64,000 nucleotides of DNA from an uncultured Clostridia bacterium (GTDB lineage Bacteria; Bacillota; Clostridia; Christensenellales; UBA1242): positions 29,540 to 93,539 of the forward strand of contig CAKVHA010000004.1 in assembly GCA_934747775.1 (NCBI GenBank), read 5' to 3'. The position numbers and the translations under genes were made by a program. The number at the start of each line of letters is the position of its first letter. Position 1 is the stretch's first letter. Positions 15,872-26,060 of the stretch are shown one piece after another. The notes under the pieces are model-generated. The model was not told where the DNA came from, made no database searches, and saw only the letters and a program-made list of their open reading frames with translations.

Positions 15872-16780
15872 TCAACTTAACAAATTTTCTTCAATGTCCA
15901 CAATTTTTCCATCGTTAACTTTAAAGGTGTAATTTTTGTATTTGTCCGCCTTTATTGTGTAGTTTATGTCGCTGCTTACTCCGTTGTAATAAATGCGCTC
16001 GATGTTTCCAAAATATGTGCTAAGATGCTCATTTGAAACAAGGTTGTTTTCAAGATAGTGTTTTGCAAGAGTATAGTCCTTGTATTTTATGCTTTCCATA
16101 AAAGCAAGCGGAACAAGTTCGGTTCTGGTTGTGGTTTGTGGTTTAACATTTTTGTACACATTAAAGGTGTTTAGCTTGTGATTTTCGTAGTCAAATTCGT
16201 ACACAACGCCGTATCCCGCAATGGTTGGATAAAACTTAACCGCACTAATTTTTGTTTTACTCTCTTCAATATTATCCGCAGTTAATTCAAGCAAAACTTC
16301 GTGTTTTTTAGCATTGTATATCATTATGTATGTGCTGTTTATTTCGGTTTTGCCTGTTATAATAACGATGTTGTTGTGAGTTTTTAAGTCCGCATTAAGT
16401 AATTTTGGCAAGGTACTTTTGTGTGAAAAATTTGTGCTATCTATATTTAAAAAGCTTTTGTTTTCGCTAAACAATGTAAAATATGTGTTTAAGTACTTTT
16501 TGTTTAATATAATTTGTGCTCTATTTGTGTCGGGTATTTCCACAGGGCTATAAGTTATTTCGGTGTGAGTGTTAAAAGGAACTTGCTCTACATTTTCTTG
16601 TTTAAATGGATAGTTTAGGGTGGTTGTTACTGGCAAAAACTTATTTTTTTCTTGCGGCAAAAATGTGATGTAAGGGGTGTTTTCACATAACAAATCTAGT
16701 GGGTTTTGCAAAATGCCTTTTTCGCCATTTATGACAATCATACAGTTTTCGGTGCAGTTTATTCTTACTAATTTTTTCAT
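15872..16780 (-). CDS. hypothetical protein, 302 residues
   Basis: I do not recognise this protein. It is beta-rich in appearance, with no signal peptide or membrane helix (starts MKKLVRINCTENCMIVINGEKG). A repeating pattern of hydrophobic strands and VYEFDYENHKLNTFNVYKN suggests a WD-like or beta-sandwich fold, but this is a guess. The ATG follows AGAGG. It lies upstream of the YugP pair on the same strand; the YugP promoter starts inside the short gap after its stop. Confidence 0.6.
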   Translation of the reverse strand: MKKLVRINCTENCMIVINGEKGILQNPLDLLCENTPYITFLPQEKNKFLPVTTTLNYPFKQENVEQVPFNTHTEITYSPVEIPDTNRAQIILNKKYLNTYFTLFSENKSFLNIDSTNFSHKSTLPKLLNADLKTHNNIVIITGKTEINSTYIMIYNAKKHEVLLELTADNIEESKTKISAVKFYPTIAGYGVVYEFDYENHKLNTFNVYKNVKPQTTTRTELVPLAFMESIKYKDYTLAKHYLENNLVSNEHLSTYFGNIERIYYNGVSSDINYTIKADKYKNYTFKVNDGKIVDIEENLLS

Positions 16781-16848
16781 AAAAAACCTCTTACTTATTG
16801 TATGATAAAGTTGGTTTAGAATATGAATTAAATGTTAATAATTACATT

Positions 16849-17121
16849 ATGAGAAAATCCGAAATTAAAATAATGAAATTCAAAAAAAATCAAGAAGAAC
16901 TTTTAAGTGATGATGAAATTGTTAAAATATTTATGGGATTAATGCGACTTATGAAAAAGTCTGCAGAATATACAGCGCTAAAAAGCGTTGAAAACAAAAT
17001 TAAATCGGATGCAAACAAAATTGAAGAGCTTAATCTTAAACTTAAAAAACGCGATGATCAATTAATAGAGCTATTAAAACTAAATGACGATTTGATTAAG
17101 AAACATAACACACAAAGTTAA
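16849..17121 (+). CDS. small coiled-coil protein
   Basis: About 90 residues, Lys/Glu/Leu-rich, with a heptad-like C-terminal half (VENKIKSDANKIEELNLKLK and on) that should form a coiled coil. No known domain. The start is uncertain: an in-frame TTG at 16798, ATG at 16849 and ATG at 16873 are all possible and none has a good ribosome binding site. It is divergent from the 302-residue gene and lies upstream of addB, which has its own promoter. Coding is likely but not proven. Confidence 0.5.
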   Translation: MRKSEIKIMKFKKNQEELLSDDEIVKIFMGLMRLMKKSAEYTALKSVENKIKSDANKIEELNLKLKKRDDQLIELLKLNDDLIKKHNTQS

Positions 17122-17143
17122 AATTGTAATATATGGTTTTTTA

Positions 17144-17172
17144 TTGAATTTTGGCGTGATTTTTGCTAAAAT
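17144..17172 (+). promoter_or_regulatory. promoter of addB-addA
   Basis: TTGAAT (17144-17149), 17-bp spacer, TAAAAT (17167-17172), ending just before the addB ribosome binding site. Confidence 0.65.
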
Positions 17173-17190
17173 ATGTTTAAGGTAAAAATT

Positions 17191-20100
17191 ATGCAAGTAA
17201 AAATATATCATTCCGCACTAAATATGGAAGCGGAAAACAAGTTAATATTGGATTTGTCGGAGCGTGATAAAACACAAAACCACATTATTGTTACGCCCGA
17301 CAAAAAGTCGTTGTATTACGAAAAAAAGTTGTTTTCGCTTTTAAATGAAGATTCTTTTTTTGATATAACAACCACAACGCTTTCTAGGTTTGCAAATAAA
17401 ATTAACAACACAAACGAAAAGGTTTTATCAAAACAGGGCGGCGTGTTAATAATAAAAAAGATTTTAAACGACTGCGCGGGCGAACTTACAAGTTTTGGCA
17501 AGGACTGTAATATGTTAGGTTTTGCCGAAGTGCTATATGATACAATTTGTATGTTTAAAAGCTGCAATGTTCCATTTGATGATATTAAGGAATGTTCTAA
17601 TCCTCAATTAAGTGGAAAACTAAACGATATAAAATTAGTTTATCAAAAATACGAAGAGTATTTAAAAAATACATATACAGATAGCTTTAATAGATTATCT
17701 CTTTGCGTGCAAAAAATAAACGCATCCGACTTTAGCAAAACCAATGTTTATTTTGTTGGTTTTGATGATTTCACAATGCAGGCCTATGCGGTTATAAACA
17801 AGTTTATTAAATGCTGTAATAGTGTAAACATTTCCACAGCTTTTGCAAAGAAAAGCGAAACCAAACACAATGCAAATATTTATTTAAACGCAATTTATTA
17901 CAATATCATTGACTTGGCAAAACAGAATGGTGCAGACCTAAAACTAGAATTGGTGGAGTGTAAATTAACGAGTGAAAAACAACATATCCAAAATGAATTG
18001 TTTGGATATAGTTTAAAAAAATATGAAAACAAAAATGATTATATTCAATTGCTTAGTTACAATAGTCTTGATGATGAAGTAAAAAATACAATTCAAAATA
18101 TAAAGTTTAAAATTATAACTAACAACCTTAAATACAACAATTTTGCTATTGTGGTGTCTAGCCTAACTGTGTATAAGGATGCTGTGAAAAAATATATGCA
18201 AGAGTATGGTGTAAATTACTTTTTAGATGAAGCAATAAAACTTAAGGATACTATGATTGCAAGATATATTTCAAACTGTGTTACATTATTAAACAAAGTA
18301 AACAAATACAATCTTTTAGCGGCTATGAAAAGTCCTTTTAGTGGATTAAATTATAGCGATGTAACTGAATTTGAAAATTATATTTCTGTATATAGTACTC
18401 CTGACCACTTGTTGCTGAAGTGTGAAATTAATGACAGCATTAATGGTTTTTTGTCAAAAATTAAGGGGTTTTTGGCAAAAAGTAACGAATGTGTGACAGT
18501 AATAGATTTTTTAAATTTAATTAAAGCTAATATTATAAACGATGAGTTTAACGCAAATTATCAAAAAGTTTTGGAACAATATTATGCTTTAGGCGATGTA
18601 TATAATTATCGCACATTAATGCAATCGTATGAAAAAATTGGAAAAATTTTTAATGAGTTTGCTGTTGTTGAAACTTGCAATTGTTCCGCGCAAGAAATGG
18701 TACAATTTATAAATCTATATTTAGATAATGTTACCATTACAATTCCGCCAGTTGTAACAGATGCTGTTTTTGTAACCGAACTAAATAGTGGAATGTTAGA
18801 AAATGTTGATTATGTTTTTATGTTAGGAATGACCGAAGGTGCTGCGCCAAGCTATGTGGTAGATTGCGGTCTTATTTCCGATAAGGAAATAGACGATATG
18901 CCAAAGTCTTTTAAATTGTCGCCAAGCGTTGCGGTTATTAATAAACGACTAAAATTTAAAACTTTTGAAAGTTGTTTTTTGTGCAACAAACAACTAATAC
19001 TTTCTTATCCAAATCACAATGGTGGGCAAGATAATTATCCAAGCTCGGTTGTGGAGAACTTAAAAAATATATTTGGGTTAAGTGTTGTAGATGGTTCTAT
19101 GTTGTTAGATTTAATTCAAAACGATTCCTACGGCTTTAACGAAGCTAATTTTATTTATAACAACTTTAATAAAAATACTGCAATAAAAAATTATGTTGAC
19201 TTATTTAAATTTTGGGAAGGGTATGGTGAAAACAAAAACTTTGTGAAAGTTTTGGAAAACCTAAAAACTATTGCGCCACGAGAATATCTAGATAATGTGG
19301 ATTATGTTAATAATTATGATAATGTTAAATTAGGAAAACCGTTTAGTAAAATGGGTATTAGTGAAATAGAAAAGTTTAATATGTGTCCATACTTGCATTT
19401 TTGTGATTACTTGTTGAAGATAAAAGAAAACGACACCAGTGAAATAAATAATATGGTTGTGGGTAATATTTTGCACGAGTTTTTAAAAACTGCAGTTTTT
19501 AATTTGGATAAAGATAATGACTATGCGATAAAGTTACTTAATGAAATTTTAAGTAAAGCTGATTATAAACGTTTTTATAACAACAAAAACAATACATATA
19601 TAATTCGTGGATTGTTTGATGAAGTTGTTCGTGTTTTTAATGTTTTAAAGAAACAAAACGAGATAAGCGGTTTTAACACGTTTAAAACGGAACTACCTTT
19701 TTTAAGTGAAAAACCTGTATATGAAGATGAGTTAAATAAAGTGTATTTAACTGGAGTGATAGATAGAATTGACACTACAGATAATGGTTTTAGAGTTGTA
19801 GATTACAAAACAGGAAAGATTGATTTTAAAAACTATAATGGTATATTTTATGGCAATAAAATGCAAGTTGTTGTTTATATGTGCTTATTTTCTGACAAAA
19901 AGTATAATTTACAACCGCTTGGAGCGTTGTATTTGCCTATTTCAAACGATTTTTCGGATAATTCGTATGAGGAATTATATAAAATGCAGGGTATTATTGA
20001 AAATAGTTTAAATAATATGCTAAATTTTGATAAAAACCTTAACAATTTGGACTATGTGAGTAATGTTATTGATTTAAAAAATGAAAAGGGGAAAATTAAA

Positions 20101-20370
20101 GAAAACTCTTTTTACAAAAATATGTGTTTGTCTAACGAACAAATTAAAGACCTATCTAGGTTTGTTTTAGACAAAATTAGGGATACCATATCTAGAATTA
20201 TTAGTGGACAAATTACTCCTAACCCGATAAACGAAAATGAGAAATGCGCGTATTGCAAGTATATTGGAATGTGTAACTTTAATAAGTTGTATGGAAATTC
20301 TGAGCACGGTGGGAAAAGTTATGCCAATATTGAAAGTTTAAGTGGAGGTGACGAAAATGGCAGAGATTAA
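17191..20370 (+). CDS. addB: AddAB helicase-nuclease, subunit AddB
   Basis: AddB (1059 residues) works with AddA to resect double-strand breaks for RecA-dependent repair. Expected features are present: MLGMTEGAAP in the inactive helicase core, the RecB-type nuclease segment VIDRIDTTDNGFRVVDYKTGK near residues 860-880, and four cysteines for the iron-sulfur cluster, one in NMCPYLHFCDYLL (Cys732) and three in CAYCKYIGMC (Cys1019, 1022, 1028). I use the ATG at 17191, which follows AAGG; the ATG at 17173 abuts the -10 box and would not be transcribed. It overlaps addA by 14 bases. Confidence 0.92.
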   Translation: MQVKIYHSALNMEAENKLILDLSERDKTQNHIIVTPDKKSLYYEKKLFSLLNEDSFFDITTTTLSRFANKINNTNEKVLSKQGGVLIIKKILNDCAGELTSFGKDCNMLGFAEVLYDTICMFKSCNVPFDDIKECSNPQLSGKLNDIKLVYQKYEEYLKNTYTDSFNRLSLCVQKINASDFSKTNVYFVGFDDFTMQAYAVINKFIKCCNSVNISTAFAKKSETKHNANIYLNAIYYNIIDLAKQNGADLKLELVECKLTSEKQHIQNELFGYSLKKYENKNDYIQLLSYNSLDDEVKNTIQNIKFKIITNNLKYNNFAIVVSSLTVYKDAVKKYMQEYGVNYFLDEAIKLKDTMIARYISNCVTLLNKVNKYNLLAAMKSPFSGLNYSDVTEFENYISVYSTPDHLLLKCEINDSINGFLSKIKGFLAKSNECVTVIDFLNLIKANIINDEFNANYQKVLEQYYALGDVYNYRTLMQSYEKIGKIFNEFAVVETCNCSAQEMVQFINLYLDNVTITIPPVVTDAVFVTELNSGMLENVDYVFMLGMTEGAAPSYVVDCGLISDKEIDDMPKSFKLSPSVAVINKRLKFKTFESCFLCNKQLILSYPNHNGGQDNYPSSVVENLKNIFGLSVVDGSMLLDLIQNDSYGFNEANFIYNNFNKNTAIKNYVDLFKFWEGYGENKNFVKVLENLKTIAPREYLDNVDYVNNYDNVKLGKPFSKMGISEIEKFNMCPYLHFCDYLLKIKENDTSEINNMVVGNILHEFLKTAVFNLDKDNDYAIKLLNEILSKADYKRFYNNKNNTYIIRGLFDEVVRVFNVLKKQNEISGFNTFKTELPFLSEKPVYEDELNKVYLTGVIDRIDTTDNGFRVVDYKTGKIDFKNYNGIFYGNKMQVVVYMCLFSDKKYNLQPLGALYLPISNDFSDNSYEELYKMQGIIENSLNNMLNFDKNLNNLDYVSNVIDLKNEKGKIKENSFYKNMCLSNEQIKDLSRFVLDKIRDTISRIISGQITPNPINENEKCAYCKYIGMCNFNKLYGNSEHGGKSYANIESLSGGDENGRD

Positions 20371-23300
20371 ACTAACATTAGATCAACAAAAATTTGTTGA
20401 CCATACTGCGGGTAATGTTTTGGTTTCGGCAAGCGCTGGCTCTGGAAAAACGTCCACTATGATAAAAAAGCTTAACGACCTTATTGTAAATGGTTGCGAT
20501 TTAAAACAGCTTTTGGTTGTTACTTACACAAACTCGGCTGCTGCGGAAATGAAACAAAGGCTTTATTCAAAACTAACCGAAAGTTTGGCGGCTGAGAAAG
20601 ATGACGATAAAAAACAATACATATCCGAGCAAATTGATACTTTAAGTAACTGTGATATTGGTACGCTTCATAGTATCTGTAAAAAAATATTGTCAAATTA
20701 TTTTTATATAATAAACCTTGATCCGTCGTTTGGACTAATTTCCGACAAGGAACAAACATATTTGTTTGATGTTTCGCTAAACAATGTTATAAATAAATTG
20801 GTGGGCGACAATGATGCTGACTTTTATGAGATTTATACACTTTACAACAATAAACGTAATATGAATGAAATAAAGAAGTTGGTAAAAAAACTATATGATT
20901 TTTGTTTGAGTAAAACCGACTACAATGCGTGGAAGACGGAAGTGTTAGAAACTGGTTGTAGCGCAGATTTTAATATCAACCCATCGGCTGTTTACATTTT
21001 AAACTATTACAAAGACGAAGCGAAAAGGGTGGAAGGTGCATTAAAGGGGTTGCAAATTGCGTCCGATAAATTACAAAAAAAATATGGCGATTTTGTAAAT
21101 AACAACATTAATATTGCAAGTTATATTGCTAATATTTGTTCGTATGATGATATGTGTAAATACGCAAGTGTTGTGGAATTGCAATCAAAACCGCGCGTAA
21201 ACAATAAGGATATTGATGAGCAAATTTTTAATGATGACCTTATTGCGGTTTATGATGAGTTTAAAGAACTTGTTACGGATATAAAAAGCATATTTGTAAG
21301 TTATTCTAAAGCTGAAATGGAAAAAACAAAGAAAACTATTTCAAGTTTGTTTAAAATTAAAGAACTTGTGGAAGTGGAATATTTTAAAGCAAAATTACAA
21401 CGCAATGTTCTAGATTTTTCCGATTTGGAACATCTTACACTAAAAGTTTTGGAAAACGAAAAAATTGCAAACGAGTTAAAAAATAAATACAAGTTTATTT
21501 TTGTGGACGAGTATCAAGATATAAACCAAGTGCAAGAAACAATTATTAACAAAATTTCAACAAATAATGTTGGTATGATTGGTGACTTAAAACAATCAAT
21601 TTATCAATTCCGATTGTCTTCGCCAGAAATTTTTATAGAAAAGTTTAATAGATTTAGTAAAAATCCTAAAGATGGCGAAGTGATTAATTTTAATCACAAT
21701 TTTAGAAGTGACCCTAATATTTTGGAATTTGCCAACCTTATATTCGATGTTTTGATGACAAAAAAAACAATTGGAATAGAGTATAAAGAAAACTCTCGTT
21801 TGGTTGCAGGAAAAACGCAAGAGCACAAGTGTGTTGTTGATTTGGATTTGTTAAATCTAGAAAAAGAAGACGACGAAAAGGAAGCCGAGTTGATTGCTGG
21901 TAATGTTGCAAAATGCGTGGCTGAAGGTTATAAATATGCTGACATTGCAATTTTACTACGCAATAAATCAAAATTGGCGCAGTGTGTTATTGAAAAACTT
22001 AAAGTATACAATATTCCTTGTGATGCTACATATAGAACTCAGCTTTTTAAAAACAATGAAATTATGGTTTTGTATTCTCTGCTAAATGTTGTTAACAATG
22101 CCGATGATTTAAGTATGGCAACCACATTAAAAAGTATGTTTTGCGGGCTTAATGAGCAACAATTATTGCAGATTAGAGAAAAAACAAACGCGGAAACTTT
22201 TTGCGATGCGGTGGAGCAATATGCTAGTACTTTCGATGATGAAATATCGGCTAAAATAGGCGAGTTTTTTAAATTTGTTGAGCAATGCAGATTTAAGTTA
22301 AACACATATACAATTTATGAATTGTTGCAAGAAATTTTTGAAAAATATCTTGTATTAGAACACTATGCAAGTTTTAAAGACGGAGCTATTAGAGTAAGCA
22401 ATATTAATGAGTTTTTAAAAATTGTGTCTAACAATGAATATAAATATGACCTTAAAAAATGCTTGGATTACATAGATGCGTTGCGTGGCGAAAGTATTCC
22501 GCTAGATGTGTCGGGTGGGGCGGATAGTGTAAAAGTTATGACAATCCACGCAAGTAAAGGCTTGGAGTTTCCAGTGGTTATTTTGGGCGGTATTGGCAAA
22601 AACTTTAGGATAAATGTTGATACAAATTCGCTTATCATAAATGATAAGCTTGGACTTGGTGTAAAAATAATCGACCCAATAAAGCGTTCAAAACGTGAAA
22701 GTTTGGTTGCTAATGCGTGTAAAATAAGAAACAAGATAGATGAGCTTAATGAAGAAATTAGGCTACTATATGTTGCGCTTACTAGGGCAAAATCTAGGCT
22801 ATGTATTGTTGGTTCTAAAAACATTAAAAACTTTAAAAAATGTGCTTATGAAAGTTTGTATAATGGCAAAAATTATTTGGAATTTATTTTAAAAACCCTA
22901 AACAAAAACGATATTGGTAGAATAAATGACGGAAGCATAGTTGTTAATTCTGGCGATGGGGAATTTAGATTTAATGTGATTAGTGAAAATAATTTTGCAT
23001 TAAAAGAAGAAGATGTTAGACCAATTATACTAGGGGAAAGCGACCCAAATATTGTAAAAAGACTAGAGAAGTTTTATGAATTTAAATATCCGTTTAAAAC
23101 AACAAATGTGGCAATTAAAAACACTGTAACGTCGGTTTTGAAGGAAGAAATTGATTACGAAAATAGTGTAAAAAATGCCAACAATTTAAGTACTATGCAA
23201 AGTAGCGAAAATACTGATTCGCTAAAGCTAGGAACGGCATATCATAGTACTATGCAAAATCTTAATTACACTGAGAATAAAGCCGAAATTAAAGATTTAA

Positions 23301-23698
23301 TACAAAAAATTAAAACGCCCGATTTGCCATATGAAAAGGTAGATGTAAATAAAATTTTTAACGCAGTAAACTCTATAAAACCGCTAATAAGCGAAAACTC
23401 AAAATTATTAAAGGAAGCGCAGTTTGTGATGCGTGTAAATTATAAGGATATTAACCCTAATGCGGATAATGTTAATGTGCTTATTCAAGGGGTTATTGAC
23501 TTAGTTGTTGAAAGTGCAAATGGGGCAGTGATTATTGACTTTAAAACGAACAAAACCAAAAGCGAAAAGTCATTAATAGACGCATATGGTTTGCAATTAA
23601 AGTTGTATGCTAAGGCGTATAATAATGCTCACGATATTAAAGTGAACAAAATGTATTTGTTTAGTTTTGAGCTTAACAAATTGATTGAAGTGGTGTAG
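20357..23698 (+). CDS. addA: AddAB helicase-nuclease, subunit AddA
   Basis: AddA (1113 residues) is the UvrD-like helicase and second nuclease of AddAB. Motifs are Walker A ASAGSGKT (25-32), DEYQD near 384-388, GDLKQSIYQFRLSSPEIF, MTIHASKGLEFPVV near 729-742, LYVALTRAKSRL, and the C-terminal nuclease with LGTAYHSTMQ and VIIDFKTNK near 1058-1066. The ATG at 20357 follows GGAGGTG and overlaps the addB end, so translation is coupled. Two copies of the 12-mer AGTACTATGCAA occur within 60 bases of its coding sequence (23189 and 23246), both read as Ser-Thr-Met-Gln. Confidence 0.95.
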   Translation: MAEIKLTLDQQKFVDHTAGNVLVSASAGSGKTSTMIKKLNDLIVNGCDLKQLLVVTYTNSAAAEMKQRLYSKLTESLAAEKDDDKKQYISEQIDTLSNCDIGTLHSICKKILSNYFYIINLDPSFGLISDKEQTYLFDVSLNNVINKLVGDNDADFYEIYTLYNNKRNMNEIKKLVKKLYDFCLSKTDYNAWKTEVLETGCSADFNINPSAVYILNYYKDEAKRVEGALKGLQIASDKLQKKYGDFVNNNINIASYIANICSYDDMCKYASVVELQSKPRVNNKDIDEQIFNDDLIAVYDEFKELVTDIKSIFVSYSKAEMEKTKKTISSLFKIKELVEVEYFKAKLQRNVLDFSDLEHLTLKVLENEKIANELKNKYKFIFVDEYQDINQVQETIINKISTNNVGMIGDLKQSIYQFRLSSPEIFIEKFNRFSKNPKDGEVINFNHNFRSDPNILEFANLIFDVLMTKKTIGIEYKENSRLVAGKTQEHKCVVDLDLLNLEKEDDEKEAELIAGNVAKCVAEGYKYADIAILLRNKSKLAQCVIEKLKVYNIPCDATYRTQLFKNNEIMVLYSLLNVVNNADDLSMATTLKSMFCGLNEQQLLQIREKTNAETFCDAVEQYASTFDDEISAKIGEFFKFVEQCRFKLNTYTIYELLQEIFEKYLVLEHYASFKDGAIRVSNINEFLKIVSNNEYKYDLKKCLDYIDALRGESIPLDVSGGADSVKVMTIHASKGLEFPVVILGGIGKNFRINVDTNSLIINDKLGLGVKIIDPIKRSKRESLVANACKIRNKIDELNEEIRLLYVALTRAKSRLCIVGSKNIKNFKKCAYESLYNGKNYLEFILKTLNKNDIGRINDGSIVVNSGDGEFRFNVISENNFALKEEDVRPIILGESDPNIVKRLEKFYEFKYPFKTTNVAIKNTVTSVLKEEIDYENSVKNANNLSTMQSSENTDSLKLGTAYHSTMQNLNYTENKAEIKDLIQKIKTPDLPYEKVDVNKIFNAVNSIKPLISENSKLLKEAQFVMRVNYKDINPNADNVNVLIQGVIDLVVESANGAVIIDFKTNKTKSEKSLIDAYGLQLKLYAKAYNNAHDIKVNKMYLFSFELNKLIEVV

Positions 23699-23721
23699 TG
23701 GGATAATTGTAATATAATGAA

Positions 23722-23756
23722 AAAAAGTTTACTAATTTTTTAGTAAATTTTTTTTA
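23722..23756 (+). terminator. intrinsic terminator after addA
   Basis: Stem TTTACTAA/TTAGTAAA (23728-23735 with 23740-23747) and a long T run. Confidence 0.85.
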
Positions 23757-23794
23757 TTTAATGTGTTTATTTATTAGTAAATATTTAGTAATTG

Positions 23795-23803
23795 TGATAT
23801 ACT
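23795..23803 (+). promoter_or_regulatory. extended -10 promoter of the coiled-coil membrane protein
   Basis: TGATATACT is an extended -10 (TGnTATACT). No good -35 box is visible at the usual distance. Confidence 0.5.
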
Positions 23804-23848
23804 ACAAATAATTAATTGTGTATGATTAATTTTTTAGGAGAATGGAAT

Positions 23849-25846
23849 ATGTTTAGTTTTTTGGGAGAAACAGATTTTAAAATTTTCAGTTCAATTCTTG
23901 GTTTTTTAACCGAAATTGGCAAAATTCTTACCAATATGGACTATATTGTTTTTGGTGCGTTTGGAATACTTTTTTTAAGCATTTTAATCTGTTTAATTGT
24001 TTCTAGTAATACTTACGAGGTTAAGATTTTACGCTACATTAACAAGATGAACAAATATTTTAAGCGCAATCCGCACATTACAGACGACAACTTAATTTAT
24101 GTTAACAATTGTTTTAAAAAAGCGCCTAAAAATATGCGTTATGCTTGGCAACAATATATGCTAAACCGCGATAAACTGCCTAGCGATTACATTAACACCG
24201 AAGTTTGTATTGACCAACCTATTAAGTCTAGTGCTCACGACAACACATCTAAAATTTTGCATATGATTACTATCATTATCTCAATTTTAGCATTTGTTGC
24301 AGGGTTAACTTACATTAGGTGGATGGAAGATCCTGGTTCAACACTAAGTCTTGGCGGTGCTGATACAAAAAGTTATATGAGTTCGAGTTTGGCGTGGATT
24401 ACAATTGCCGTTATTCCAATACTTGTTTATATTGTTGGTGCGGTTGTTGTTATTATATTAAAAGCCCGCCACACAGCCATTATTGCCGACGCATACAACT
24501 CGTTCCACGATTTTGAAAGATATATTAACAAAGCGTGCGGAACTCTTCCAAGTTTTATTGATTACGAAGTTTTGTTTACACGTAAGGAAATTAGAGATGG
24601 TATTCCTGCATTGCAAGAATATCTAGAAAAACGTGCAATGGAAGAGCAAAAAGCAAAAGAAGAAGCCGAACTTAAAAGTTTGCCTTTTGAAGAGTACAAC
24701 TTTGAAGAGTTGGGACTTGAAAACTCGCTGCTTATTGAGCGTGCTATGACCGAAAGTGAAAAGTTTTTTAATGTAAAACGTGATATGAACGATAAAATTG
24801 CCTCAAAACAAACTGAAATGGCAAGCTATCAAAAGAACTTTGATGAAGTAACAAAAGAATTTGAACGTAAAGCTCAAGCATACAGAGAAAACTTAAAACA
24901 ACTTAACGAACAACTTAACAGTACAAGCGTTAACATTGAAGCAAACTATATTAAAAAGCGTTATCGTGAAGACCAACAAAAATTACAACAACTTGAAAAA
25001 GATTACGAAATTGCAACAATAAGGTTTAACAAACAACAAACCGAAATTAATGCCGAAGTTGACACCTACAAACAAGAAATTGCTCGTAAAAAAGAAGACC
25101 TTACTCGTGCTATGACCGAAGAAGGCAAAGCATATGCAAACAAAATTTATGGCATTATTAATACTAAAATAACCGAACAAAATAAGCCAGAAATGGAAAA
25201 ACTTACTCAACGTCTAAGTGATATGCAAGATCAAATTACAAACTTAGATGCGGAAATTAGAGAAAAAGAATCGAATGTTGGCGTTTTAAATGGCAAGGTT
25301 GCCGATTTGGAATTTGACCTTAATACTAAAAAAGCTGAAATTGAAGCAATTAAAAACTTGCGTGAATATCTAACTAGTCCAGAATTTAGACAACGCGTTA
25401 TTGACGGCAAGAAAGCAAGAAAAGAAAGTGGAATAGATAGTGCAAGCATAGAAGAATTGCGTGACCGTACTGCAACAGCCGAAGAAGAGTTGAAAATTGC
25501 GAACGAAAAACAACAGCAAATGGCTGCGCAAGAAAGCGAGTTGTTAAGAAAACTAAAACAACTTGAAGACAACGAAAAAGAATATTTAAAAGAAAAAGCT
25601 TTAAATGATAGTCTTAAAGAATCGGAAACAAGTTTGAACGAAAAAATAAATAAGGTTAACAACAATATTGTTAATGAAAATGCTTCATTAAAAGCAAACG
25701 AAGCTGATTTAATGGGCGAAATTAATAAGACCTTAGAAAATTTGGACGAAGAGAAAAAAGAAGAAAAAACCGAAACTAAAAAGAAAAACCTAAGTGCTCT
25801 TCAAGCAAATATGGACAAACTTAAAAACAAAAGCAAAAAGAAATAA
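23849..25846 (+). CDS. membrane-anchored coiled-coil protein, 665 residues
   Basis: Unrecognised protein. A membrane helix lies near residues 32-54 (IVFGAFGILFLSILICLIV), and two more near 138-157 and 180-207. From about 260 to the C-terminus it is a long charged coiled coil rich in Glu, Lys, Gln and Asn, with heptads such as LTQRLSDMQDQITNLDAEI. The start at 23849 follows TTAGGAGA; an in-frame ATG at 23816 lacks one. It is monocistronic with its own terminator. The layout resembles envelope- or cytoskeleton-linked scaffold proteins; the window holds a second, larger protein of similar style at 35481. Confidence 0.7.
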   Translation: MFSFLGETDFKIFSSILGFLTEIGKILTNMDYIVFGAFGILFLSILICLIVSSNTYEVKILRYINKMNKYFKRNPHITDDNLIYVNNCFKKAPKNMRYAWQQYMLNRDKLPSDYINTEVCIDQPIKSSAHDNTSKILHMITIIISILAFVAGLTYIRWMEDPGSTLSLGGADTKSYMSSSLAWITIAVIPILVYIVGAVVVIILKARHTAIIADAYNSFHDFERYINKACGTLPSFIDYEVLFTRKEIRDGIPALQEYLEKRAMEEQKAKEEAELKSLPFEEYNFEELGLENSLLIERAMTESEKFFNVKRDMNDKIASKQTEMASYQKNFDEVTKEFERKAQAYRENLKQLNEQLNSTSVNIEANYIKKRYREDQQKLQQLEKDYEIATIRFNKQQTEINAEVDTYKQEIARKKEDLTRAMTEEGKAYANKIYGIINTKITEQNKPEMEKLTQRLSDMQDQITNLDAEIREKESNVGVLNGKVADLEFDLNTKKAEIEAIKNLREYLTSPEFRQRVIDGKKARKESGIDSASIEELRDRTATAEEELKIANEKQQQMAAQESELLRKLKQLEDNEKEYLKEKALNDSLKESETSLNEKINKVNNNIVNENASLKANEADLMGEINKTLENLDEEKKEEKTETKKKNLSALQANMDKLKNKSKKK

Positions 25847-25884
25847 TCTTTAAATAATTGTTTTAAATGTTAATATGGCTTTAA

Positions 25885-25925
25885 TAAAAAATAGGAAGAT
25901 TTTAACCGCTTCCTATTTTTTTTGA
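25885..25925 (+). terminator. intrinsic terminator after the 665-residue protein
   Basis: Stem AAATAGGAAG/CTTCCTATTT (25889-25898 with 25909-25918) and T run. Confidence 0.9.
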
Positions 25926-26060
25926 TTTTTATGTTTGTAAAGAAAAAAATGTTTTAAAATATTGTTTGTTGAAAATTATTTGAACAATTTTATTTATTGT
26001 AAATCACTTGAAGATGTTTGTTTAGCGTTGTTACCATTAATCATTGTTTTTGTTAAAAGC

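Noticed and set aside
20520..23698. AGTACTATGCAA copies in addA as Chi sites
   Set aside because: Both lie in frame as Ser-Thr-Met-Gln within a few codons, so protein sequence could explain them; Chi sites would need genome-wide strand bias, which cannot be judged here.
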